A stretch of 64,000 nt of DNA, taken from Apostichopus japonicus. Taxonomy: Eukaryota; Echinodermata; Holothuroidea; Aspidochirotida; Stichopodidae. The stretch spans positions 2,485,001-2,549,000 of the forward strand of contig NC_092575.1 of assembly GCF_037975245.1 (NCBI RefSeq). Reading direction: 5' to 3'. Numbering within the stretch: the first letter of the stretch is position 1; the number at the start of each line of letters is the position of its first letter. The notes under the pieces were generated by a model, which worked only from the letters and a program-made list of their open reading frames with translations, had not been told where the DNA came from and did not search any database. Shown here piece after piece: positions 14,396 through 28,369 of this stretch. A program made the translations under genes and the position numbers.

Positions 14396-14642
14396 CAAAA
14401 CTAGAAGATTGACTGCTGGAGTGCAGAATTTACCCAGAATAGAGTGGAAGGGACGCAAACAAAGGTACTACTTGCAAGCCGGAAGTTTAGGAGAGTGTCC
14501 TTGGTCGGAAATATAGTTGGTGGGAAAACGAGGTTGTCTCTACCGTAAAATCTTCATGGTTACTTTCTGATGGTATCTTCGTGAGGAAAAGCTGTCTGGA
14601 TTAACTGTTGGAGAGGTCGGTACTACTGGGTATATATAAATA

Positions 14643-14644
<2 letters not shown>

Positions 14645-14720
<76 letters not shown>

Positions 14721-14722
14721 CA
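14645..14722. repeat. TA microsatellite
   Basis: An almost pure TA run shortly after the ULK stop codon, probably in the 3' UTR. Confidence 0.95.
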
Positions 14723-17700
14723 TTATATTTAGATATTATATGTCACAACTCTGATCACCAATTCAGTTTCAAGTCGGTGCCCGTACACAGATATGTGGTT
14801 TGGTACATTTCTTTCGGGTACGGTTTGATAACGCTTGTTATCAGAGGTATTTGAAATGTTGTAAAATGTTTTCTTATCTTTTTATAGAGAAAGTTAAAGA
14901 GTTTGACTTACATTGCGTTTCAATTCTTGAGACTATCCTCACATCAATGCTGTAACACTGTAGACATACATGCGTTTAGTCCTGGGATCCGTACAAGCTA
15001 GCAAACAAAGTCAACCACACTTGTGACACAAATGGTCACGATTGTTATTCAATTTCACCGTCACTGACAACGAATGGTCTATCTTGTAGTCATTTGAGTA
15101 GACATCAAGTGTTAGATACATTTGGATGGCAGTTATTGTACATGGTGATACCTATGATGGTTCTGCACATGTTCGTTCCGTTACCATTTTCTTCAATTTT
15201 TAGAAAATGCTTTTTAGGTGTGGTACGTGCATTAATTTCAGTCTCACAGTATGCTAAATAAGCCGGATGTGCGTCAACCGTTATAGTTGTGCTGTTACTT
15301 GTAACAAGTATCAGACGATGTCATCAACTTACCCTGTTCCAAAGTGTTGAAGATAAAATGTCTGTTGTATTTAAACTACCAGTTTTTTATGTGACAGGAT
15401 GTGAGGGAGAAATGGGGGAAGGGGGGAGGAAGGGGAGGTGAGAGGAAGGGGAGGGGCAATTGAAGCCTGTTGCAAAGTTTGCAGAACACAGGTCTAGAAT
15501 TTCAAAATTTAGCCACTTCCTGATAAAGTACAAATGCTGAAAAAAATCTACTGCCTTAAATCAATTTTTCACTGTCATATTTCCTAAATTACAACATACA
15601 TCACTTTACTGTACTGGCTTTCTTGAGAGAAGCACAATAAGATTTGTTGGTACTGAGGTAGTAATACTACAGGGCTTGTGTCAGGTTTGGGAAATCATGA
15701 CCATTTCTTTATCTGACAGTCATTCACCTCCTGTTTTATATAACGACTCCGTATCCTCTCAATGCTTGTAACTTCTGTTACCCGAGTAAACCAAACTTAT
15801 CGATTTCAAGAACGTTAAGAGTGTTAGGGTGGGAAGGGTGATGAAATAGGGAAGTTTGTATCCCTAGATGATTTTGGCGATATTTTTCTGTTATCACATA
15901 TCTCACTAGTTGACTATTTTAATAGCAATATCAAAAAGTGTTTCAGCTCCGAGGTTGCGATTTGCAAGAAGTTTAAGTGATTTGAGAAAACAAGAAAGTT
16001 TAAAATTTTACAGATCTCTTTAAAAGATAGCTTAATATGTTTATATGTAAGTTCTCATCTCATCCTCCCCCCCCCCCTTGTCCCCCTCTCCTCCCAAATT
16101 CCACTTCTTCCTGAAACATGGTTTGATTTCACACTTGATCTCATACTGTTTCTTCAAGGATATATATATATGTATTAGAGTATACCTATACGGTAACGTG
16201 CATTGTGCTTATATACAATGTGAAAGGGTGACTTACTTTTTACTCTTGTCCTAAGGTATCCCTTATTTTTCGAGGGGGGGGGGGCTGATGGAGCTACATC
16301 AGTCATTCTCTGTACAAGGAATAGGCTTTCACCATCTCCTGGTGTGATGTATCCAAACTGTTGTGCTTCCATACTAGTTACTTTGAATTAACTGCAATCA
16401 AATAATCTACAGTTAGACCGATTAAAGTTACTACATCACTCAATACGTTCATCAGGTACTAAGTTAAACTAGCATTAAAACATGATTTAGAAGAATCGGT
16501 CGGAGACATTGGGCATTATTCTTTCTTTCAAGTGTTTCAAACATAATCACCTTCATTTTTCTACATATTTGCAAAACTACGCCTGACTCTAATTGGTTAG
16601 AACTGTTGTCGAACTACATCGGGAAGGATTTCTTTCTTTTATTTGATTTTCTCAGTAATTCGTTGTCTCTTCTAGGTATTCCATGTGAATCCTTGTTTTC
16701 AAGAATCACAAATTTAAATAGAAGGCAGCCTCTGCTAGGAGCTCAAGCACTTGCTACAGAATCACAAATTTAATGTAGGACATACTAGTAGGCTCCAAAT
16801 ATTTACGAATAATTGAAAAATGTTTTCTAAGCAAAAAAGAGAAAGAAAAAAGGAAGAAAAATACAAAGGGGAATATAGTAGAGAGAAAAACAAGAGGAAT
16901 TTGCAAAGTACTCAACTTGATTTCTCTGCTTACATTTTCAAGTTGTCCTTATTGAATAGAACAATTTTATTTCTTGGATAAAAGGGAGTTAATTTCTGAA
17001 ATGCAATATTTTAATGCTCAATTACCTCTGCTTTGTATCTTGATGTTTGTCAGATTGTTAATGACAGAAAGAAGATACTTTTTATTGGATATTAAGAGCG
17101 TCTTCAAATGTTTGATTTTACCCTTGTAAGGAAGAACAAATTTTGATTTTTTGTTTGTTTTTGTGTTTTATTGTTACTTTAATTGTTTGGGTGTAAACTT
17201 TTTTAACGTTCTAATACATCAAACTCGCACACTAAAATAATAATAATATTGCTACAGGAATTATATCATTTTATTTATTTATTTTGTTTGGTAAAGTAAA
17301 GTGTAATCTTAAGTTGAAAAGAACAAAAAGAAGGGGAATTATTATCCTGTATGTTGCCTAGGTTGGTATTCCAAAGGTGAAAGGTCAAACTAACACCTAG
17401 TTTATCATTTTCTTTTTGTCTGAGAAAGTGTTACCTGTTTTAAAGGACTCTAGTCACTGGACCATGCAAGTTGTGTTCAATGTTTTTCACTTATTGAAAG
17501 CAAGGAGGTTCTACAAAGGAAATATGAAAGTGTTTAACAAAAATTTGCTTCTAAAATCGAGTGTCTCATTTCCACGCATTAGTAACACTGTATTGATTTT
17601 GGTGTTTATTATCTACTGGCCATTATTATCTACTGGCCATTATCTACTGGCAGAAAAAAATGCCTTTTCTTCCTACTGGCAGAAACTATGAAAGCCACTT

Positions 17701-18026
17701 GCCAACTACCCATTAAATAGCCTGAATAATGCAGATCCTGTCTGGTCTGGTAGTGTCCCAGAGTACAGCATTTAGTAATGCAGTGTGGCACTTCATGTAG
17801 CACTTCTTGTGGCACCCTATGGCACTTCACGGAAGTATACAAACAGATGGAAGGATTTTCTATGCTAAGCCAACTACCCAGTAAATAGCCTGAATATCCA
17901 GATCCTGTCTGGTCTGGTAGTGTCTCCGAGTACAGCCTTTAGTAATGCCATGTGGCACTTCATGTGGCACTTCATGTGGCACTTCATGGAAGTATACAAA
18001 CAGATGGAAGGATTTTCTATGCTAAG
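17701..18026. repeat. Tandem duplication of about 165 bases
   Basis: Units 17701-17868 and 17869-18026 share GCCAACTACCC, CCTGTCTGGTCTGGTAGTGT and GATGGAAGGATTTTCTATGC. Inside, TGTGGCACTTCA is itself repeated. Confidence 0.9.
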
Positions 18027-21000
18027 TGTGAGATTTCTTTGACATAGAAAGTTTGCTATAAACTTGGACCATTCCATTGAGGAAACAGGAGGGAAAGCAT
18101 TTGTTTGTTCTCCTAAACGATAGCATATGTGTTTCTTTGAACATCCTCGTGTCAAAAACGTTGCTCTCTGCCTTTTCTTTCATGGCTCTGTCCCTTTCCC
18201 CTGACTCTTTTGGGTAAATCTTCTTTTCTTTTTTTTAAATGCAATAAAATTTCAGAATGAGATTATTAACGTCATGATATTTTTTTCATCATTTTGCTGC
18301 AATATATCGTCACATCACTAAAGGTGTGAAAGGCAAAAAAGGGGTTACTTGAATAGCAAGCAAAATAGTTGTATTTACTTCACAAAATACAGATAAATTC
18401 AGTTCAGTTTTACTGTTCTTTTCCTTTTTCTCAACAAAAATTTGATATTTAATTTTTGGCTCACTTTGTTAAGAAAATTCTGTATTGTCTGTGTTCTGGT
18501 GAAGGACCATCTTAGTTTATTTATTTTTTTGTCACTTCACTGATGAGAACAGAATGTAGTTAAGTAAGTTGAAGTATTAAAGAAGGTATATGGTTGGGGC
18601 TGCTACAACTCCTGTGGTTTAGAACTTCTCTGTATTTATGCAGGTACATTTGTGTGTGTGCGTGTATGTATGTGTGTATGGTTAGGATTGCAGGAGGAAA
18701 AAAGGACAAGCAAACACTTCATTAATATTAAATATAATTGAATTTAAAGTAGAAATAATAAAGGGATGTGAATATTAAATTAAATTTTAAAGTTTTACCG
18801 CAAAGAAAGTATATTAGAAACAGCTTTCAGCGATTCTTTTATAGTTTGATGGGTTAAGTATTAAAAGTACTATTAAATTTGAGTTACAAGAAGTATAGAG
18901 TAAGTAAGTGGGGTTAAAACTCAGGTAGTCAAATTATTATAATAGGTCAAAGGTTATTGGAGAACATCCACACAGCCAGCATGGCCTCTCTTTGACCTCA
19001 GTGTCATTCACAAGGGGATGAATATCTACAGATTATGATTGTTAAGGACTTTGATGGGAACTTGGAAATTATTTGCATATATCATATTTTATGATTTAGA
19101 GGGCAGTGTCATCATTTTGGAAGACAAAATTAAATTAAATTGAACTGGAACAGTAAAAAAGAGAAAGTAGCAAAAAGTGTGTACTGTAAACTAGATAGCA
19201 CTGTTCTAATTTGTTGTACACTAAATTGGCTAAGTGTGCTTTCTGTGTGGTCATTAGTGTCAACCGTTTAATGTCGTTCATTGTTGGTATGAATCGACCA
19301 AATCTGCTTTATTTTTGTTTGTAAACAAGACTGAAATATGTATTTGATATAAAGAATGCCGACGAAGGTGTTGAAATGTGGGTTAGCTACTGTTCTGAAG
19401 TCTTGACTTGTAGAGAGATAAAATCTGATCGATATTCTTCGGAATACAGATTTTTATAAAATGGTTATCATCAAAGCATATTTGATCAAAGTTTAAAATC
19501 ATCTAATTTTGGATGTTTGATGAGGACTACACGGTTAACCATGAAACAAAAGGAAACATTTGGCTGTGTGTCGAGTTAAGATGTGGTCCTGTTTGTATGA
19601 ATGGGTAAGATAGTTCTTTAAGAAGGAGTTTTGTAAAATGAAGGCTTCTTGGATGTGGAAATTAAGGCTTTTGATTTTTAAACTTTCTCTGTTTTCAATC
19701 CCACCTTTTGCTGCATAAGATTATTAATTGCTTTCAAAGTATTGAACAATCTGCATATATTTGCATGTATAGTGTCCTAATGTAGGACTTGGTGGCATTA
19801 GGGTGTACATTTTAACCTTCCTAAAGAAATATTTTCCCCGTGACCACTGAAAGAGATACATTTTATGTTTTATGTCTGTCAACGAGGAACTGTCACTTAT
19901 TTCATTCCGACCCGTACTATTTGCATAAATATTCAGTGTGTTTCAATAAACTTTGAAAGATCTCGTCTTTTTACCGACGACGACTTTAGGTGAAAAGGAA
20001 ACTCTCATCCATGTTTGAAGGTTTTTCTTCGTCGTTATTGCTCGTTAAAAATTACTGATGAAGACTGAATGGAGGGTTTTCTTGCATCATTTCATAACCA
20101 TGAGGAGACTTATGGTTTTAATTTCGAGCTAATTTGGAGCTAATTTCTCACTAAAAGTTGAAACATTTTCATAACATCTGTTTTAACCCATCCATCTGTC
20201 AGAAATATGAAGACCAACATGAGATCCATCTCCGCATACTTTCATTTGAAGAGATTTCTACTCTTTTTGAGGCAATTAGTAGCTGATTAAGTAGGTCAGG
20301 GATTAGTCTTACCCTGTGGTGAAGCATCTACAAAGAGAATAAAATGCAAAATAATTTTGTTGAGGAAGAAAGGAGAGAGAGAAAAAAAAAAGGGTTGGTA
20401 TTTGAATTTGATGTTGAAGAGAATTTTGCACAACAACAACTACATTATTAACTGGCATTAGTTACGTAGTAACGTACATATTTTCTACTCTTTTTCTTGT
20501 TTTTAGAAGTCACTTTTCTTCAATATAGACATTTCTAATTGTTGAGAGATTTTCATTTCACTCGCTTATATTTAATGAAAGTGTGCGCAGCAGTACAGGA
20601 AACGATGTTATGTGTTGGCATTAAGAGCTTAACCTAAACTGCCTGTCTATAGATTAGTCTCAGTAAAACGAGGTATTGTTTGTGCTTTTTTCATGATGAT
20701 CATTTTTATCATTTTTGTGATTATCATTTTTTGCATCTTTGATGTTCTAATAGATACTGTTAATCTTGGTCATAAAATATTCACAAATCATCCATTAGCT
20801 CATTCTTTAGATTTCTTCAGAGTTTTTTGACCAATTATTATTTAAATTAATTTTTTTTGTGGTGGCGGGGGAAGGGGGGATTTTTTTTGGGGGGGGCAAA
20901 AGCTTTGCAGTTTATCTAAACATTCCAATTTTCATTTGTTGACGGTAATAAAAATTTAGTAAATTAGGAATAAAAAGATAAATAAATAGTAATAAGTACA

Positions 21001-24000
21001 TAGAATTGCTTCAAGAAAGGGTCGTTGTAGTTGGTTTAAAACTGTTCTTTCGTAATTCAAAATTAACAGTAGAGACAGAAAAACCAATTAGGTTGGATAT
21101 AGTATCCCTTGCATTTATGTGTTTGATGCTTACACACAAATTTATCTTGCAAGCTTAACCATTACATCTGTCAGAAAGATGAGTTTTATCCTCTTGCCAA
21201 CAAACATGTGGACCTGAAGATCCTTCAGTCTTTTTGTGAGTACAAGGACAACGATTTTTGATATTAATATCCATGTCGAACTTTCTTACAGTGATCATGC
21301 TTTTGCAGATGGTGGGGTGGGGAGGGGGATGGGAGGGAGAACTGATGTACAGGTGTGTGCAGACAATTCATTCATGGTTGCATATTTCTAAAGATTTTTG
21401 ATCACAGACCAAAAATAAAGCTTGCACATCTCTTGTCAACAGAGTATTGGGTGAAAATTTGGTGCTAGATCATTTTTCTGCCAATTAAACCGTTTTATCC
21501 TTTGGCTGTAATATTGCTGATATTTGTTCACCTGTATAGTACAATTGTTGGGAATAAAGTAATATGATGAACTCTTATTAGAAAAAATTAAATGTTAAAA
21601 AGAAATAATATAATACAGAAAAATATTATCTGGCTTTTCTGTTTGCTTCCCTGCATTTACGAGAGATCAATGTCAGTATTTTAGTCCGTTTCTAATTTCT
21701 TTTTTTTTTCAACCCAGCCGGTAACAACATTGGCTGCTATTTGGCTAAGTTCATAATTACATCTTACACCCTGAAGGTTTAATAGGTTACTTATTTTCTT
21801 TCCTTTCTTCATTTCATCTGTTTTTTTTTTCTCTTTTATTTCTTTTCTTTTAAATATTTGGTGTGAGGTGTTCGTTGACATTCAGTCCTGTCACAGTGAG
21901 TCACAGTGAAGTAATGGGCTATTTTCTATACCCTCAAAGACAGCTTCCTTTTTATTGTACAGTAAAAATTTAAATGAAATAAACTTCTTTGTAACTTTAA
22001 AATGCAGTGTTGTGCAATAAACTGTTTGGAGTGGGACGATAAAAGATACACAAGCAACTATTTGGGGGGGGGAGAGGTGTATCTTAGGCCTATGGAACAA
22101 GGTCATGGAGAAGAAGTGGGCCAGAAGGGGGCCAGAAGGGGGCCAGGGTGGTAGTGTTGGGATGGTCATGGTCATGAGGGAGTGGGTAGGGTTTTGGTTG
22201 TGTAAACACTGCTTGACAGTGTTCCTGATGCAGGGTATGTTATGAATGGGTGTAAAAGGTAGGTGTTGGAGGGGGGGGGAGGTGGTTAAGGAAGGATGGA
22301 AGGGGTTTAAGGATGGATGGATGGGAGAGGAGGGATGGGATGGGTATTATTGAGTTCAGTAAATGTTTGCCCTGTTCTTTTTTTTATTCCTCACAGCTAA
22401 TGATCTACTTGAAATTGCCTTATAGAGTTGAAAGTGTTTTTTGTTATTTGTTTTGATTTCTGATTCATTTCGTGTATGTTTTTTACTATTTATGTTTCTC
22501 CCTGCAACATTGTAATGTGGTTTGTAAGCAGTGTTCCAATATGATAATAATTTATGAATTACCCTGCCATTTTCAGCTCGGATGGATTGTTCACGTCCCT
22601 CTTTTTGTTTTAAAACAGTTCCACACTGTGTTGCATGCACGTTCCTTTAAGGTTTCGAGCTAGCAATCTTTCTTATTATACTTTTGCCCAGGTATGTTGA
22701 AATAATGTGTGGCCTAGTGGTGATGTTGCAGACGAAAATGATTTGCAATTGATCTGTAAAAAAAAAGATGCAACAAAGCATGGGGGGGGGTGACTACTAG
22801 AGAGAAGGAGGAGCCCCCCTCCCACATCCCCCCTCTCACATCCCATTCATCTGGAGATTTGATCAGACTTGAAATTTTCATGGAATTGTTAAAAATGTAA
22901 TTTGCAGGAATCCTATCCATTGAATTATTGTTATTTTTCTATTTTTCATAAAGTTTTTTTTGTCTTTTTTGTGTGATTTATATTGTAAAAGATGATGGTT
23001 GTTATATTTAAATACTCGAACAGTTATGTTCTTTTAGGAATTCATGCAGATCTTTTAACTTTTATATTTAGTGAGGTGCCCCTTTTTTTCTTGTGTTTTT
23101 TTTGGTAGTTACCCAAGCCATTGCAGTTTGTTTATGGTACAATACAATCAGGCTTTCTTCACCATTGGGTATATCATGTGATATGCAAAGGGTTACCTGT
23201 TTCTTATATTTTTTATTTATTTATTTACTTAATCTCATTTTTAATTAATCTGCTTGAATATGATGTAAACTACTAGATTTGAAAGTTAATCCTAGATTTT
23301 ACTGAAGCTAAATCGTTTTTGCTTTCTTTATTGCAAGGTTGCGACTTCCGTTTCCTGTTTATTAATTAAAATAATAATAACGTTATAAATGAAAACCTTT
23401 TTTTTGTTTTGTTTTTTTCTGTGTGTGGAGCATATAGCATGTAATAACCAGTTCTATTTAAATAATTTGTATGAATATTCATAATGGTGTGCTGCTGAAT
23501 ATTTAAGTGAATGAGTGTGTTTCAGGTTTGAGTAAATACAATGAGGAAAAATGTTTCAAGTCGTTGCTCACTGCTTGTTATTTATGTGTGTACTGTTTTG
23601 AAGACTTATCAAAGATGAAACCCATTACTAACGGGATGGACCATCAGTATCACATACCACATTCAGTTGTACAGTGGTGGGCTGGGGTGGGGGAGGGGGG
23701 GTGGGGTATGATTGTGGATCAAATAACCATAAGTCAGACCTTTTCCTCAGGATGCAAGGAGCAGTTACAAATAATATTACAGATAGGCTACTAACCTTCT
23801 TACATTTGCTCACAACAATAAAAGTGCTAAAATGTCACTATTTGTCCTCCCATCCCCCTCTGCCCTCTCCAATATTTCACTTCCTCACCCTGTCCTCCCC
23901 TCATCCCTTCCCCTCCCTCATTCCTTCCCCTCTCTCATATACTCGGTACTCACTTTCGATAAAAAGTACTTGGATGCTAAATATTTTGTAGTACCATTGT

Positions 24001-24251
24001 CATTCAGAACCCGGCTTGGATATTAAAGTACTCATATACTTGTATCCAATGTAAGGACTTGGTACTCGTTCACCAAAAAAAAAAAAAATAGTTATGTAAA
24101 AACTGACGTCATCACAGGAAGTGCAAATTTATTTCGATCTTTTCGTCATGCTGTATTGTGATACTCTATAATACTTAGTACCATATACGTCTCTACTCCA
24201 GCAGTACCATATACTATGGAACGCGAAAAGGGAAAACTTATTTCGTTGTCT

Positions 24252-24325
24252 AAACTTTGCACTTTGAGGCCTTTGCATAAAGCGCTCTATAAATATTTGC
24301 TTATTATTATTATTATTATTAAACT
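24252..24325 (+). repeat. SINE 3' tail
   Basis: ATAAAGCGCTCTATAAATAT followed by ATT repeats interrupts the left foldback arm. Confidence 0.6.
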
Positions 24326-24991
24326 AAGTTTGTTGTTGTCTGAACTAAAGTTGTTGCTGCTGTTTTACCACGCACATTGTTGCTCAAACTCATGTTGATG
24401 TCTGAACTTCCGTTGTCTAAACATACCTCGTTGTCTAAACGTACGTTGTTGCCATCGGCGCTGTTCAAAATTGCTCCACGGCGTAATGTAAACCAGAATG
24501 CAAAATGCGTTGAGGTTTCGATGACTTCAGTGCACTAGATTTCTGCTTGTTGGTAAATGCAGGTATAAGCAGAACTAGCTGTTACAATAGAAATGGCCCG
24601 AACCACCATTTTGATACAATAACACTATGGCATAAACACAGGTCAGTCTACTGTACGTGGCTATACGCACCTCCACCAACAACAATAAGGGTCTTGGAGG
24701 TCCAAGTCCATTTGGGGTCACTAGAGGTCAAATTGTGAAAACCTCGTAAACTCGATAACTCAAGAAGGGAAGGTTGGACGGTATATTTAGTATGTAGTTA
24801 TGACACGTTCAGCAAAAGATTTGATTGAGGTACGTTAAAGGTCATTTGGAGTCACCAGACGCCAAATTGTGGAAACCTTGTTTTTATAAGCTACCGTACT
24901 CTCCCACCGTATCAGATAACATGTGCGTTACGCCTCATACGAATTGGAGGCTGCACGGTAAACAACTTTTAAAATGTTATAGGCTATGCAT

Positions 24992-25262
24992 ATACGCTGT
25001 GAATGTCGTAAATCAAGTAAAACGAGTGTCTAGACAAAGTACCAGCATAAAAATACTGCACTTGTAAACTGATTTCATGGAGCCCTAGCTTCAACAACTT
25101 GTTTAGAGATACGCTGTGAATGTCGGCCATCAAATAAAACGAGTGTCTAGACAAAATGCCGGCATAAGAAAACTGCACTTTTAAACCTATATATAGATCA
25201 GCCCCTTCAACAATGTGAAGAGATATACGCTGTGAATGTCGGCAATTAAGTAAAATGAGTGA
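24992..25262. repeat. Tandem repeat, about 117-base period, 2.3 copies
   Basis: TACGCTGTGAATGTCG starts units at about 24992, 25109 and 25225, inside the foldback element. Confidence 0.75.
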
Positions 25263-25689
25263 CAGTAATATTACTAGTGACAGAAGTTTTTGTCCCGATC
25301 GAACACCAATTGCGTTTATTATATGACCTATACTTTTACAAGTTTAGTTGTAAAGATGCGATCATAACACTGCCTGTACTTTGTGAATGCTCTACACAAT
25401 ATATGGCAGCTGCCATCCAGTGCCCTAGCTTCGCCGTTTTACAGGGGCGGCCGCCCGACCTTAATTTCGCCTGCCCTGCCATCTTTCCTCCTCACCAACT
25501 CCGTATATGTAGGCCATACCTCCATGCTTTGACCTTGCAGCGATTTCACCAGCAACCCCAACTCTTCAAATATCCCCGTACATGCATTTTGCATATCTCG
25601 CTTAATTCCACGCAATTGTATTAGGCCTGTTCGTACTTCGGAGTTTCAACTGCACATGCGCAAATACTGAAAATGTGTGAAGAAAAGAT

Positions 25690-25815
25690 CATAATAAAAT
25701 AAAACTGTTAGCAAACTGCGTATTCACTAGAGAGTCTGTGTATAAGAGCCTGTGAAAAATAAGTTGGCCTGACGTTTCGATACTAGCAGGATCTTCTTCA
25801 GAGGCTAAATTAAAA
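25690..25815. repeat. Dispersed repeat with hammerhead-like 3' motif, copy a
   Basis: It shares ACTGTTAGCAAACTGC, CACTAGAGAG and GCCTGACGTTTCGAT with 28405-28525. The motif end is inverted at 26102-26150. The minus strand reads CTGAAGAAG, a short stem, then CGAAACGTC. Confidence 0.7.
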
Positions 25816-26101
25816 GGCAAAATAAATGATCATATTACCGTACCTACAACACATATAGCCCTCGAAAAAGAACTCGAGTTTATCTTGGAAGATTCATTTC
25901 TTGCATAACATGTTAGCGGTCTTTTTGGTCTAAAAATTCGCAACAATGCTGAGCGAGGTTTGTGTATATTCCATTTACCCCACAACCCCACAATCCCAAA
26001 TCGAAACTCCGAACATAGATTGGTGTTACGATCTGAAATTGCTTGACGGGCTTAGTAAACTAGTTCAGTGAGTGTATTGGGGCCTACGTACTAATTGTCA
26101 T

Positions 26102-26150
26102 TTAGCCTCTGAAGAAGGTCCTGCTAGGATCGAAACGTCAGGCCGACTTA
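26102..26150. repeat. Hammerhead-like motif, inverted copy b
   Basis: Plus strand: GCCTCTGAAGAAG, then a stem-loop (GGTCCT paired with AGGATC), then GAAACGTC and AGGC. The outer GCCT and AGGC also pair. It is an inverted partner of the 25770-25815 segment. Confidence 0.7.
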
Positions 26151-26527
26151 CTTTTACACAATTTTTTGAAAAGACAGAACGATGTTCGTTCACAGTGTGT
26201 TACAACAACGGATTTTTAGATAGCAACGAAAGTGTAGACATCAACGTGAGTTTAGACATCAACGTGAGTTTAGACATAAACCGTAAGTTAAGATAGCAAC
26301 GAAAGTATTAGACGTGAGTTTAGACATCAACCGTAAGTTTAGAAATCAACGTGAGTTTAGACATTAACGCGCGTTTAGTCATCAACGTGACTTTAGACAT
26401 CAACGTAAGTTAAGACATCAACGAACAACAGCAACATGGGAAAATAGTAGCAACAACTTCAGTTTAGACAGCAACATTTGAACTTAGTTTAAACAACAAA
26501 ATAATGTTACCCCTTTTCGCGTTCCAT

Positions 26528-28369
26528 AACCTACCGCTTAGTCGTTTCAATATCAGACACTCAGAATTGCCGAACAGTAACAAAATCCGAGAAATTATCG
26601 TCCAGGAAGCAGTTATAAGCACTATGAAGGTTATTGTTTATTTATTAAATATAAAAGGTAGGCCTATACTCGACGATTGGCTACTCGAAAAGTACTCGGA
26701 TGAAAAAGTACTTGTACTTGGTACTCGGATTATACTATGCGCTCCATACTCGGACACCGGGTACTCGGTACTCGGATCCTAGAAGCCGCAGTAGAAATAC
26801 TGGACCTCAAGTGCCGAGTACTCGGATAAGAGTTCTTGGCTACGACACTTCATGACGTTCAGATGAGAAATTGTGCTATATACTTTACAACTCTTGAAAC
26901 AATAAAGTTTAAGAATGTTCGACTGCGGTTTAGGTTGTATCCGCATTTACATGTTATATTTTTTTCATCATACTCTGCACCAGTAGTTCTTGGCTCCCCC
27001 AGCACTATACTTGGCCGTTGTCCCTCGGTTGCTTGTAACAAGCCACCACTGATGGATGAATGCATTCAAGTTATCAGCTTTTTACCGTTGTCTTGTTTAT
27101 TCTTGGTAGGCGTGTTTGTTTGTCAGTGATCTCTAGATAAATTTAACCAGCTGTTAACTCATATACTTGTTGTCATGGGGAGAAGCTAGCCTCAGCCGTA
27201 GTCTTGCACTGTGCATGGCATGAACTATGTGCACGAAAAGTTTTTTTTTTTTTTTTAAGTTAGTTGTTGCACTTCCAACGATTTAAGAACTTTAGAACAG
27301 ACAATTAATGCCTACTGCATTTTAATGAAAGTAATTAAGGGGTGGAGGTGCTCAACTATGATTGCCTTTAAACTTTAGCCGTGGATGATGTCTGCCTCCT
27401 GCAACAGCTAGCTTAAATTATCTGTTTAATTTTCTAGAAGGAGACCAATTAATAGACCTAATGGAGGGGCTTTATACCATATGGTGTGCTGATATACCGT
27501 GGTAGAAATTTTGCTGTTTTATGACTTTCTAAAAGCTGTTTGTTGGTTTGCAAAGAAAAATACCCCCATTTCTTAATTGTTTCCCTCTTCGGATCCCTCA
27601 CTCCCTCCCCTCCCCACGTTTCATCCCTTCCTCCACCTCTTCAAGGGCGCTGCAATAAGATAACAATAGCAGCTCCTGGTTAGAGCGAACCATCTGCAAT
27701 CTGTTTCGTTGGTGTTTTTGTCTTTGTGTGTGGCTCATGGGTTCCAGGCCAAACTATACATATATATTTCTGATCTTTGGTCAAGGTTGTTAGCTAGTCA
27801 GAGTTGCTTCTGCCCTTTGTAAAGCTTTCATGGCCGTTACAAATAATGGGAATTATATGACGCATGCAGAAATAGTAAGCATAAACCATGACTACGTTAT
27901 TGGCTCGCTTCCAATTGTATTTCGCAACAACTGCTGTGTTTTGTATGCAAATTCAATACATTATAAACACTGACTGAGAATTGTTCTGTGTAGGGCGGAT
28001 TGGTGTGGAATCCACCTTTCCTGTGGTTGATATTGTTCATGCTCGCCGAACAATGTAAAGTTCGTTATCTCCAGCTTCTTGTATTTTGTTGACTCTGTCT
28101 GTGATAAAGATAAAAGCGATACTTATCGCACAAGTCGTATCGTTTTATCTTAAATTTAATAACTAAGTTAGAGCACACAACTAATGTAAGTTGTAGCCTA
28201 ACCGGACCTGTTGTATTCCTAAATCAAATCAAGTCAAAAAAGCACGACTAGTAGCATAGTAGTTAATACTACTACTGTACTAGCCTGCTGGTCTAACTTA
28301 GAAACTCTATTATCACAGTATTCTAGTGGTAAGCTGCGAGTCAAAGTGACAATAAAGGAGAAAGCGGGA
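26528..28369. other. Intergenic DNA upstream of MIOX
   Basis: No coding segment is recognised. TACTCGGA-like short repeats lie at 26680-26830. The MIOX promoter and 5' UTR must end at 28369 if the inferred start is right; no TATA box is assignable. Confidence 0.5.

Larger units (their letters stand above)
14396..24215. other. ULK 3' UTR and intergenic DNA, no gene seen
   Basis: No conserved coding segment is visible in any frame. The proximal part must be the ULK 3' UTR. AATAAA-type signals occur near 18242, 19946, 20339 and 21553, but none can be chosen from sequence alone. The stretch contains a long TA microsatellite (14645-14722), a tandem duplication (17701-18026), homopolymeric G and C tracts (16068, 16275, 20877, 22064) and G-rich stretches at 22110-22340. 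Short open frames here lack family features. Confidence 0.6.
24216..26527. mobile_element. Foldback (TU-like) DNA transposon with long inverted arms made of short repeats
   Basis: The left end ATGGAACGCGAAAAGGG recurs as its reverse complement at 26511-26527. Both arms (about 24216-24460 and 26200-26527) are built from degenerate units of about 18 bases, GTTGATGTCTAAACT-like on the left and AGTTTAGACATCAACGT-like on the right. They align over about 250 bases. The left arm is interrupted by a SINE tail (24252-24325). No transposase is recognisable in the centre, which holds other repeats. Long inverted repeats of short tandem units are the hallmark of foldback elements such as the sea urchin TU family. 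Confidence 0.72.

Noticed and set aside
25259-25624. 121-codon open frame inside the foldback element
   Set aside because: No family motif, overlaps a tandem repeat edge and dispersed repeat DNA; composition looks non-coding.
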